DNA of 34,903 bases from an uncultured Bacilli bacterium (GCA_947626425.1 CANQRX010000004.1:1-34903), one strand, 5' to 3'. Positions 9,296-16,036 are shown, counted from the first letter of the stretch. Numbers and translations are program-made. The notes: generated from the letters alone by a model not told the origin.

Positions 9296-9343
9296 ATTTT
9301 TAACCAAAAAAATTTAAATACATAAACTATTAAGGGTGAGATA

Positions 9344-9580
9344 ATGAATCCTTATTTAAATTTTTACAGTCCAAGAATTCCTAATCGGAATAATGACGAC
9401 CGATTTATTTTTCCCTTTTTAGTTGGAGCGGTAACAGGCGGAGCAGCAGTTGGTCTTACTAGGCCAAGACCAATTTACAATGTAGCACCTCAATCTAATT
9501 ATCAACCATATCCTGGACCTTATGGAAATTATTCTTATAATTATTACTATCCATATTATCCATATCAATATTATCGGTAA
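9344..9580 (+). CDS. Small tyrosine/proline-rich protein of unknown function
   Basis: 78 aa, 48 bp downstream of the coupling ATPase and probably co-transcribed. A short hydrophobic Gly/Ala stretch (FPFLVGAVTGGAAVGL) is followed by a tail very rich in Tyr, Pro and Asn (NYSYNYYYPYYPYQYYR). GGTGAG lies before the ATG. It resembles low-complexity coat or surface proteins in composition only; no family is recognised. Its last 10 bp overlap the convergent rodA-like gene. Confidence 0.55.
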   Translation: MNPYLNFYSPRIPNRNNDDRFIFPFLVGAVTGGAAVGLTRPRPIYNVAPQSNYQPYPGPYGNYSYNYYYPYYPYQYYR

Positions 9581-10695
9581 GTCAATTTGTAAGCTTTACG
9601 TTTTTTAGTAAAGCTTTTCTTTTGTTGGGCGATAATTCCCAAAAAGGCAAAAGAAGCAATCATAATCGACCCTCCATAGCTTAAGAACGGTAAAGGTATC
9701 CCAATGATTGGTAAAATTCCTAAGTTCATTCCAATATTAATAAATTGACTAAAAAAGAAAATTGTTAAAAAAGCTAAAATAAAGAAGGAACGAGTTGTAT
9801 TTTTTTCTTGGTGTAAATAATTTATTAAACAAAGATCTAAACAAAAATAACTAAAAATAATAAGAAGAGGTCCAGTTAAACCAAAAACATTGCTAGACAA
9901 TGCAAAAATAAAATCAGTTGGAGCTTCGGGAATATAAATACCTGGTGTTGTTAGGGAAAATTTCCAAAAGGGGGCACTTCCTAAGGCAATTAAGGCATTT
10001 TCAATTTGCATTCCACTGCCAAAATTTAAAACTCTTTCCACTCGATAGAAAAAACTTGTTCCTAAAATTTTAATTAAAAAATCTCGTTGCCAAAAATAAC
10101 AATAAAAGAATCCTCCTAAAATACTAGCAATGATAAACAAAAAAATCCAAAACCATTTTTTAGAAATTTTGGTATTCCAAAGCAAAACTATGGTTATTAA
10201 TAGTAAAAAAATTATTGCGCCTGTGTCGGGTTCTAAAAAAATTAAAATGGAAGGAATGAGAAAAAGAAGTAAAACTTGAAATAAAAATTTAAATTCATCT
10301 TTTAAAGTATAAAAAATTCGATTAGAACAAAAGATGGCTAAAAATAGTGAATAAGAAAACTTCATAAATTCACTTGGTTGAAATTGAAAATTGCCGAATT
10401 TTAACCAAGCTTTCGCACCGTTCGCGTTGTTACCATAAATTAATACTAAAAGTAATAGTAAAACATTTACTAAATACATTATAAAACTAAAACGAAACCA
10501 AACTTTGGAAGGAATAAAATAGCAAACAACAAAAATTCCTAAGCCAATTATAATCCAAGTTAATTGTTTTTCAAAATTATTAACAAATAAAGGAGAAATA
10601 AACTTTGAATGATACATTAGAATTAAACTAATGCTTAATAAAATAAGTAAAAATAAAGGAATTATATAAGTTGTCATTTTTTTAATATTTTTCAT
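9571..10695 (-). CDS. rodA: SEDS-family peptidoglycan polymerase, RodA/FtsW type
   Basis: 374 aa with about ten membrane segments and the SEDS landmarks: NGAKAWLKFGNFQFQPSEF (about residues 91-110), EPDTG (about 155), PTDFIFALSSNVFGLTG in the late loop, and GIPLPFLSYGGS near the end. SEDS proteins polymerise lipid II glycan strands with a partner class B penicillin-binding protein. RodA (elongation), FtsW (division) and SpoVE cannot be told apart securely here; RodA is preferred from the short ends and EPDTG context. It is a single gene convergent with the small protein at 9344. Confidence 0.8.
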   Translation of the reverse strand: MKNIKKMTTYIIPLFLLILLSISLILMYHSKFISPLFVNNFEKQLTWIIIGLGIFVVCYFIPSKVWFRFSFIMYLVNVLLLLLVLIYGNNANGAKAWLKFGNFQFQPSEFMKFSYSLFLAIFCSNRIFYTLKDEFKFLFQVLLLFLIPSILIFLEPDTGAIIFLLLITIVLLWNTKISKKWFWIFLFIIASILGGFFYCYFWQRDFLIKILGTSFFYRVERVLNFGSGMQIENALIALGSAPFWKFSLTTPGIYIPEAPTDFIFALSSNVFGLTGPLLIIFSYFCLDLCLINYLHQEKNTTRSFFILAFLTIFFFSQFINIGMNLGILPIIGIPLPFLSYGGSIMIASFAFLGIIAQQKKSFTKKRKAYKLTYR

Positions 10696-10757
10696 ATTAT
10701 TAATATGAGTAAAAAAATAAAAAAATAATCATAAAATATTAAAAAAGAGGTGGATAT

Positions 10758-11057
10758 ATGAAAAATGAATTGCCAAAGGTTTATTCTAATCCAATTGATA
10801 AAGAAATTAAAAATAATAAAGAGTATTATTATAGTCGCGAACAATCAAGAGATTACAAAAGCCCTAAAGAAATAAATAAAATGATAAATCAAATATTTGC
10901 TAGTAAAGATTTTGTTTACAAAAAAAAGATTAGAATAACAACTTTTGATAATCAATTAGAAGTTAATTTGGTAGGAAGAACTAATAATAATTTATTAACT
11001 TTAGATAACCAAAAAATTGCTTTAAACGAAATAATTAATATTGAAGAAATTGTCTAG
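10758..11057 (+). CDS. Conserved-looking small protein of unknown function
   Basis: 99 aa, Lys/Asn-rich, with no membrane segment or recognised motif. The C-terminal half (KKIRITTFDNQLEVNLVGRTNNNLLTL) alternates hydrophobic residues like a small beta barrel (Sm/LSM- or SH3-like), which is only an impression. AGAGGTGG precedes the ATG, and a strong terminator overlaps the stop codon, so it is a real monocistronic unit divergent from the rodA-like gene. Confidence 0.6.
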   Translation: MKNELPKVYSNPIDKEIKNNKEYYYSREQSRDYKSPKEINKMINQIFASKDFVYKKKIRITTFDNQLEVNLVGRTNNNLLTLDNQKIALNEIINIEEIV

Positions 11058-11079
11058 GATAAAAAATCCTAGATTTTTT
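11053..11079 (+). terminator. Strong Rho-independent terminator
   Basis: Perfect 8-bp stem TCTAGGAT/ATCCTAGA, AAAAA loop, six Ts. The stop codon of the upstream gene lies inside the stem. Confidence 0.9.
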
Positions 11080-11093
11080 AAGTGCAAAACATC

Positions 11094-11122
11094 TTGAAAA
11101 AAGGTAGTTATTAACTTATAAT
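11094..11122 (+). promoter_or_regulatory. Sigma-A-type promoter of the DGR target gene
   Basis: TTGAAA (11094-11099), 17-bp spacer, TATAAT (11117-11122). The AGGAAGG ribosome binding site (11136-11142) and ATG (11153) follow. This is one of the best promoter matches in the window. It does not resemble the promoter block shared by paralogues 1 and 2, so this copy is controlled differently. Confidence 0.85.
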
Positions 11123-11152
11123 TTTAGTAGAAAATAGGAAGGAAAAAGAAAA

Positions 11153-12524
11153 ATGAAAATAGAAAATTATAAGTTAAAAGTAAGTAAAAAAACAAAGATT
11201 TTGATTGGAAGTATGGTAGGAATAATGGCCCTAGGGGGGGGGGTATTTATTAGATAAGAGTTTAGGAAAATACCAAGTCGAACAAAGTTTTCCCATAATG
11301 AATGGGAAAATTCAAGCAAGTGGAGATGTTTCTATCATTGCTATTAAAGTTGATGGAGCTGTAGTAGATGAAATTCCAGCTAAAGGTTCAGGAAAATATT
11401 TTGAAAGTGCGGAATGTTCAAATGGAGCTACGGGATCATGGGATCGAACGAATTGGCAATTTTTATTAAATACAACCAAAAAAACCAAATGTACATTAAA
11501 TTTTACAACAACAAAAAGTACAACTGGTGAACAAAGTGGTGCAAGTAAAATGGAAGATTTATTATCTCAAGAAGAAGATAAAGGATCAGGAATAACTATT
11601 GTCAGTGATGATAATAACATTAGATACATAGGAAAAAGCCCAAATAATTATATTTATTTTAATTGTAAAGATGGTAGTAATTCAGGGACTAATTGTGAAA
11701 CATGGCGAATAATAGGATTAATGGATGGAATAAAAACCAAAGCCGGAAAAACAGAAAGATTGTTAAAAATCATAAGAGAACCATTACCAAAGAATTTAAG
11801 TTGGGACTCATCAGATTCGAATGTAAATGGGGGCAATGGAGTGAATGAATGGAGTCAAGCAGATTTAATGACTGTCTTAAATGGTGATTATTTTAAAGGC
11901 CAAACAGGAACTGATAAATGTTATAGTGGTTCTAGCGAAAAAACAACAGAATGTCCAGATTGGACCCAGTATGGTTTAAAAAAATCAGCCCAAGATATGA
12001 TCGAAGAAGTGGTTTGGAATACGGGAACGGCCTCAGGAACTGAAAACACTTGGCAAAAAGAAAATGTGCCAGTATTTCAATATATGTGGGAACGAAGTGA
12101 TTTTACAGGAAAGCAATGTAATGGTGGAAGTTATTGTAACGACGATGTTCAAAGACAAACCACATGGGAAGGTAAAGTAGGTTTGATGTACCCATCGGAC
12201 TATGGATATGCCACCGATGGAGGAGGCGACCAAGTGAAAAGAATGCAATGTTTATATACACCATTATATAATTGGGGTAATAACAGTAATTGTAAAAGTA
12301 ATGATTGGCTTTACGATTCAAGTAATACTCAATGGACAATGACACCTGCGCCGAACTCTTCGAATGCTTACCGTGTGTTCCTTGTCTACACGGGCGGGAC
12401 TGTCGACTACTACTATGCCCACTTTGCTTACGCGGTTCGCCCCGTCGTGTATCTGAAATCGAATGTGAAGATTTCTGGAGGAGAAGGAACCTCAAGCAGT
12501 CCATACACTTTGACGATCAGTTAA
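11153..12524 (+). CDS. DGR target: membrane-anchored lectin-like surface protein, out of frame at a G10 tract
   Basis: Translation from the ATG at 11153 gives a Lys-rich start, a membrane segment (ILIGSMVGIMALGGG) and then a stop at 11255-11257, because ten Gs at 11234-11243 shift the frame. Nine or twelve Gs join it to the downstream frame (LDKSLGKYQVEQSF ...), giving a 456-aa protein colinear with paralogues 1 and 2. The external part has GSWDRTNWQFLLN, WRIIGLMDGIKTK, NEWSQADLMTVLNG, VGLMYPSDYGYATDGGG, WTMTPAP and RPVVYLKS. Residues about 399-431 are the DGR variable region, rich in Tyr and other A-derived codons. Variable residues at the C-terminus of a surface-anchored lectin-like domain suggest changing ligand binding. 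An internal ATG at 11298 would lack the anchor and has no good ribosome binding site. Confidence 0.85.
11234..11243 (+). repeat. Homopolymeric G10 tract, candidate phase-variation switch
   Basis: Ten Gs inside the membrane-anchor codons of the DGR target, in otherwise AT-rich DNA. The paralogues encode this position with mixed Gly/Val codons (GVGG, GIGS) and have no tract. One G fewer or two more restores the frame. A miscount in sequencing would look the same. Confidence 0.8.
12347..12445 (+). repeat. DGR variable repeat (VR)
   Basis: 99 bp inside the 3' end of the target gene, offset exactly 282 bp from the template repeat. The first 22 bases and the run GCGGTTCG near the 3' end are conserved. 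Of 18 mismatches with the TR, 16 fall at TR adenines (of 30 adenines in total), with A changed to T, C and G; the two others are T-to-C. The last, CGCCCC here against CGTCCC in the TR, lies in the conserved 3' end where IMH and IMH* typically differ. The encoded segment is A-P-N-S-S-N-A-Y-R-V-F-L-V-Y, then on to RPV. Confidence 0.95.
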
Positions 12525-12526
12525 TT

Positions 12527-12578
12527 GGCTCGTTGGAGGGCGAAAGTCCTCCCGAGCCCGCACTTAATTTTTTTTTTT
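12527..12578 (+). other. GC-rich hairpin with GAAA tetraloop and T-tract downstream of the DGR target gene
   Basis: Stem GGCTCG/CGAGCC (12527-12532, 12553-12558), two-base TT bulge, then GGAGGGC/GTCCTCC (one G-T pair) closed by a GAAA tetraloop (12542-12545). Eleven Ts follow at 12568-12578, but after a 9-nt gap, so it is not a textbook terminator. In the Bordetella phage DGR, a DNA hairpin or cruciform with a tetraloop just after VR promotes homing. Here it lies 81 bp after VR. Terminator, homing element, or both. Confidence 0.6.
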
Positions 12579-12628
12579 GGCATTTTTTTTGTTTTTAGAC
12601 ATAAATAATTATTAGGTAAGTATTAATA

Positions 12629-12727
12629 TGCGCCGAACTCTTCGAATGCTAACAATGTGTTCAATGTCAACACGAGCGGGAATGTCAACAACAACAATGC
12701 TAACAATGCTAACGCGGTTCGTCCCGT
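12629..12727 (+). repeat. DGR template repeat (TR)
   Basis: A non-coding 99-bp copy of the VR between the target gene and the RT module, same orientation. It has fourteen in-register AAC/AAT codons, two near the 5' end and twelve from GCTAACAAT onward, the classic design that yields wide amino-acid choice without stop codons when A is randomised. It ends in GCGGTTCGTCCCGT and then diverges from VR. Its RNA would be copied by the DGR reverse transcriptase. Confidence 0.95.
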
Positions 12728-12828
12728 ATAGAGCCCTTTAAACAATGGGGATATCATGATTAAGGTTATAATATGAATCTTAAAGGACAATACTTATCTA
12801 GAGTTATACTCGAATATATTACATAAAT

Positions 12829-12850
12829 GAGAATTTATACGTAAATTCTC
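12829..12850 (+). ncRNA. Stem-loop in the TR-RT spacer RNA
   Basis: Perfect 9-bp stem GAGAATTTA/TAAATTCTC with a TACG loop, 100 bp after TR and 8 bp before the next ORF. The spacer downstream of TR is needed for cDNA priming in the phage DGR; a similar role is inferred. There is no T-run, so it is not a terminator. The rest of the gap 12525-12857 holds the hairpin above and TR. Confidence 0.5.
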
Positions 12851-12857
12851 TAGCCCT

Positions 12858-13250
12858 ATGTATTTTTTAGAAATGGAAAAAAATGAAAATTATCTTATAA
12901 TTCGGAAAGTTGGTTTATTTTATAATGCTTTTGATGATGATGCTATAATTCTTAATTATTTGCTTGACTATAAAATTATTAATGGTCGATGTGGTTTTCC
13001 AGAAAATGCTGTTAATAAAGTTATTAATATTTTAGAAGATAAAAAAATAAATTATTTAATTATGGAAGAAGAAGAAAAAAAGCAAAATTTTAAGAATCTT
13101 AATCAATATAGTAAATATTTAGCTAAAGCTAAAGATAAATTAACTTTAGTAAATTTAATTGAAGAAATTAAAAAAAAGTTAGTTAAAATGAATGAAGGAC
13201 AGTTATATGAACTTCTTAATAAATTTAAGGAATTAATCGATGAATATTAA
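12858..13250 (+). CDS. MutS domain-I-like DGR accessory protein
   Basis: 130 aa. Residues about 10-70 follow the mismatch-recognition domain I of MutS: YLIIRKVGLFYNAFDDDA resembles the FxVGDFYExFxEDA pattern, then ILNYLL, GRCGFPENAVNKVINIL and KINYLI. The mismatch-probing Phe is kept but the Phe-x-Glu Glu is Asn (F-Y-N). The rest of MutS (core, clamp, ATPase) is absent. The C-terminal half is a charged helical region. Small MutS-like proteins beside some DGR reverse transcriptases are, to my recollection, reported, with unknown role. The start is uncertain (12858 or the ATG at 12873) because no good ribosome binding site is present. It overlaps avd by 11 bp. Confidence 0.65.
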   Translation: MYFLEMEKNENYLIIRKVGLFYNAFDDDAIILNYLLDYKIINGRCGFPENAVNKVINILEDKKINYLIMEEEEKKQNFKNLNQYSKYLAKAKDKLTLVNLIEEIKKKLVKMNEGQLYELLNKFKELIDEY

Positions 13251-13568
13251 TGAGTTTCGAATTGTTAAAAATATTAAAAAGTACATTCTTTCTTTAGATA
13301 AAATTCTTGTTAATTTTCCTAGAAAAGAAAAAATATTAAAAGATAAAATTAAAGAAACTTCTTTTGATGTTTTAGAATTAACTTATTATGCTAATACTCT
13401 TGAAGAAAAAAAGGAAATTCAAAAACAAATTATTAGTTAAATATGCTCGATTTTTATTTTGAATATGCCCATAAGTGTAGTTTTATAAGTGAAAAACAAT
13501 GTTTAAATAAAACAAATGAATTACTTGCGATTACGAAAATGATTTACGGGTGGATTAAAAATGGATAA
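13240..13568 (+). pseudogene. avd: Avd-like DGR accessory protein, one frameshift
   Basis: The first frame (13240-13440) encodes 66 aa, with LDKILVNFPRKEKILKDKIK and a helix ending EKKEIQKQIIS, then a TAA. The second frame (13443-13568) resumes MLDFYFEYAHKCSFISEKQ and ends MIYGWIKNG. Joined, about 109 residues fit the four-helix Avd/S23-like fold, including the typical FPRxEK start of the second helix and the GWIK ending. Adding one base near 13438 restores the frame. Avd is a basic pentamer that binds the RT and the TR RNA and is required for homing in the phage DGR. AAGGA precedes the ATG; the 3' end overlaps the RT start by 8 bp. Confidence 0.7.
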
Positions 13569-14616
13569 ATACATTAACTTACAAAATATTCTTAGTCTTT
13601 ATGAAGATAAAATTAGTAAAACAGTAAAAAATAAAAAAAGATTATATCGTTTTGAAAGAAATAAATATGCCAATATAACTAACATCATTAAACAGTTAAA
13701 AAGTGATAATTATCATATGCAACCATATAACATCTTTATTATTCATGAACCAAAATGTCGGTAGTAATGTCACTGGATTTAAATGACAAAATAATTAATC
13801 ATTTTATAACTAAATTTGTTTTAGAACCGAAACTTGAAAAATATTTGGATATTAGAAATATTGCAACTCGATGGAACGGATTATGGTATTAAATTGACGA
13901 AAAAATATATTGAACAAAATAAAAAATATGAAAATTTTTATGTTTTAAAAATGGATATAAAAAAATATTTTTATAATATTGACCATGAAATAATTAAAGG
14001 AATGCTTAAGCGTGATTTAGATGAAAAAGAGTACAATTTTATGTGTAACATTATTGATAGTACCAATGAAGAATACATAAATGAATATTTAAGCAAAGTA
14101 AAAAAAGAAAATCCGGATATATCTTTATATTATAAAGGTAAAGGGTTACCAATTGGCAATTTAACAAGTCAATTTTTATCAATTTTTTACTTACATGCGT
14201 TAGATCACTTTATTGTTCATGATTTGAAAATTAAACATTATGTACGTTATATGGATGATTTTATTTTGATGCATCCTAGGAAAGAATATTTGTATCATTG
14301 CAAAGATATTATTATTGATAAGTTAAAAAAGGAATATAAATTAGAAGTTAATTTAAAGAAAACCAAAATTGTTAGTATTAAACAAGGTTTTGAATTTATT
14401 GGTTATCGTTATTTTTTGAAAGGGAAAAAAACAATTGTGCTTTTAAGGAAAAAAACTATTACAAAAATTAAAAAACGAGTTCGAGAGCTTCATTATTTGT
14501 TTAAGCATCACAAAATATCTTTAGAAACTTACTTTACTTCAATTAATAATTATTATCATTCTTTTAAATATGGAAGTAGACAAAAAATAAAAAGAATTAT
14601 TACGAGGTATGAATGA
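13561..14616 (+). pseudogene. DGR reverse transcriptase, two frameshifts
   Basis: Three pieces make one RT. 13561-13764 gives the N-terminus through YNIFIIHEPKCR. 13755-13892, in another frame, gives VVMSLDLNDKIINHF ... YLDIRNIATR. From about 13870 the first frame resumes as GTDYGIKLTKKYI, MDIKKYFYNIDHE (first catalytic Asp), LPIGNLTSQFLSIFYL, YVRYMDDF (YMDD at 14248-14259), and KKTKIVSIKQGFEFIGYRYF. The IGNLTSQ box replaces the QGxxxSP of group II intron and retroviral-type RTs and marks the DGR clade. No maturase or endonuclease domain. All catalytic residues survive, but the two shifts (near 13761 and 13870) break the product unless they are sequence errors. Confidence 0.88.
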
Positions 14617-14903
14617 GTATATATAAACGTTATCAAGTTATTAAAAAGTTGTATAATGAATCATTAGCTATTTTTAGTGAAAAAAATAATTTAACAAGTT
14701 GTTATTATGATTGGTGGTTTCTGCAAGGTTTTAAATATCAAAAAAATGTTTTGAAATTATTAGCCAAAAAACAAATAAATTATATTATGGTAGAAAATTT
14801 GAATGTTTTAGAAGAAAAAAAATTTTCTAATAATCAGTACAATCGAATTTATTACTTTGAAATTTTTAATAATATTTTTCAGTTTATTAAAAAACATACA
14901 TAA
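14613..14903 (+). CDS. 96-aa protein overlapping the RT stop, possible second MutS-I-like accessory
   Basis: The ATG overlaps the RT stop (ATGA), implying translational coupling and membership of the DGR operon. No family is recognised with confidence. Residues 47-74 (VLKLLAKKQINYIMVE, then NVLEEKKF) resemble the MutS-I-like protein of the same cassette (VINILEDKKINYLIMEEEE), and the preceding QGFKYQKN sits where that protein has CGFPENA. It may be a degenerate duplicate or a distinct RT-linked factor. No membrane segment. Confidence 0.5.
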   Translation: MSIYKRYQVIKKLYNESLAIFSEKNNLTSCYYDWWFLQGFKYQKNVLKLLAKKQINYIMVENLNVLEEKKFSNNQYNRIYYFEIFNNIFQFIKKHT

Positions 14904-14941
14904 AAATAAAGAAAAGCACATAAAATTTTTTAGGTGATACG

Positions 14942-15454
14942 ATGAACTATCAAATAAAAGAGCCTTATCCAAAAATTAATATTCAAAAAAAATCGCGTTA
15001 TGTTGCTAATTTATTAAGCCATGTTTATGCATCTAATGAAGGAGAATTAACTGCTGTTCATCTTTATATTTACCAAAGTTTGGTTTTAAAGGATTGTTAT
15101 CCGCAAGTGGGAGAAGCATTAAAAAAAATAGGTGAAGTTGAAATGCATCATCTCTTTTTATTAGGAGAGGCGATTGAACAACTTGGGAATCCACCTATTT
15201 ACGCTGATTGTAATTTTAATTTGGAAAGTTACTGGAATGCTAATTATGTTTATTATGATCAAGATTTAAAAACGATTTTAGAAATAGATATTGAAAGTGA
15301 AAGTCAAGCTATTCATAATTATCAGTTAATTTTGATGACTGTTGAAGATGAGGAAGTTCAAAAATTAATTAAAAGAATAATATTAGATGAACAACTTCAT
15401 TTAAAAATATTTCAAGATTTTTATCGTCAATTAATTACGATTGACGATTGCTAA
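14942..15454 (+). CDS. Ferritin-like diiron-fold protein
   Basis: 170 aa, helical, with the carboxylate/His pattern of a ferritin-like four-helix bundle: NEGELTAVHLYIY (helix A Glu), EVEMHHLFL (E-x-x-H), ESESQAIHNY and LDEQLHLKIF (E-x-x-H). Related families are rubrerythrin-like proteins and manganese catalase/CotJC-like proteins, which handle peroxide or iron. No rubredoxin domain, unlike the rubrerythrin at 32273. AGGTGA lies before the ATG. The function is most likely oxidative-stress or metal handling; the exact subfamily is not settled. Confidence 0.75.
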   Translation: MNYQIKEPYPKINIQKKSRYVANLLSHVYASNEGELTAVHLYIYQSLVLKDCYPQVGEALKKIGEVEMHHLFLLGEAIEQLGNPPIYADCNFNLESYWNANYVYYDQDLKTILEIDIESESQAIHNYQLILMTVEDEEVQKLIKRIILDEQLHLKIFQDFYRQLITIDDC

Positions 15455-15622
15455 AATTATTAGCAAAATAATTATAACAACTAAGGCATAAACTAAAATT
15501 AAAAAAGTTGTAGGTGACATAAATCTAAGGAAAAATCCTTCAATGTTAGACCATATTTTAGTTACAGTTCTTACTATTCCATCCCATATATAATAAAGTT
15601 CTAATTTTAAAGACATAATCAT
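15431..15622 (-). CDS. Small single-pass membrane protein, unknown function
   Basis: 63 aa from the ATG at 15622, chosen because GGAAAG lies upstream; a longer frame to 15694 lacks such a site. An amphipathic N-terminal half (YYIWDGIVRTVTKIW) is followed by a C-terminal membrane segment (TFLILVYALVVIIILLII). The 3' end overlaps the convergent ferritin-like gene by 24 bp. No family recognised. Confidence 0.5.
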   Translation of the reverse strand: MIMSLKLELYYIWDGIVRTVTKIWSNIEGFFLRFMSPTTFLILVYALVVIIILLIILAIVNRN

Positions 15623-15661
15623 TATAACCACTTTCCAATCTAAAATAATTATAATATATAC

Positions 15662-15690
15662 TTGAAAAAGTAGCAATGTTTTGTTAAAAT
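15662..15690 (+). promoter_or_regulatory. tRNA-His promoter
   Basis: TTGAAA (15662-15667), 17-bp spacer, TAAAAT (15685-15690), ending 10 bp before the mature tRNA 5' end. Confidence 0.75.
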
Positions 15691-15700
15691 ACATTTACAT

Positions 15701-15777
15701 GGCGAAGTTGGTGAAGTGGTTAACACACTAGATTGTGGCTCTAGCATGCGTGGGTTCGATTCCCACACTTCGCCCCA
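15701..15777 (+). tRNA. tRNA-His (GTG anticodon), CCA encoded
   Basis: Cloverleaf with an eight-bp acceptor stem including the His-specific extra G(-1):C73 pair (GGCGAAGT with ACTTCGCC), anticodon loop TTGTGGC between CTAGA and TCTAG, T-loop GTTCGATTC and a genomic CCA at 15775-15777. Confidence 0.97.
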
Positions 15778-15817
15778 TTTAGAAATTTTGCACATACTTT
15801 TGTGCTAAAGATAAATT

Positions 15818-15852
15818 AAAAGTTCGTAATAATTTATATTATGAACTTTTTT
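15818..15852 (+). terminator. Terminator after tRNA-His
   Basis: Fourteen-bp stem (AAAAGTTCGTAATA with TATTATGAACTTTT, one G-T pair), 5-nt loop, T-run. A smaller GCACA/TGTGC hairpin lies at 15790-15805. Confidence 0.85.
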
Positions 15853-15926
15853 AAAAAATAAAAGCAATTTTGACTGGTTTTATCATTTTATTAATAGTCT
15901 CTTTAAGATTCTATGTATAAAGAAAT

Positions 15927-15950
15927 AGCACTCAATCTAAATTAAGTGCT
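15927..15950 (-). terminator. Possible tmRNA terminator
   Basis: Stem AGCACT/AGTGCT extended by AAT/ATT, followed on the minus strand by ATTTCTTT. It lies 87 nt beyond the tmRNA 3' end. Another 8-bp hairpin (15970-15989) lies nearer but lacks a T-run on this strand. The rest of 15853-16036 shows nothing else. Confidence 0.45.
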
Positions 15951-16036
15951 TACCATTTAAGGACAAGTACTCAACTTGGCAAAGTTAAGTCTTTCCTTTT
16001 CTATTTTTACTCGAATTTTTGAGTTTGATATCATTC

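Noticed and set aside
11298-12524. ATG at 11298 as the true start of the DGR target
   Set aside because: It lies inside a conserved segment (PIMNGKIQ, compare SIINGQIQ in paralogue 1), has no good ribosome binding site, and would remove the membrane anchor encoded from 11153.
12033-12598. Overlapping long open frames on both strands across the VR region
   Set aside because: They are shadows produced by the GC-rich, stop-poor 3' end of the target gene; they lack start signals and family features.
13740-13900. Programmed frameshifting in the RT
   Set aside because: No slippery heptamer with a following structure is seen at the breaks, and two opposite shifts would be needed.
13561-14616. Group II intron or retron reverse transcriptase
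   Set aside because: The IGNLTSQ motif, TR/VR pair and Avd-like neighbour fit a DGR; no maturase domain, intron ribozyme or msr/msd structure is seen.
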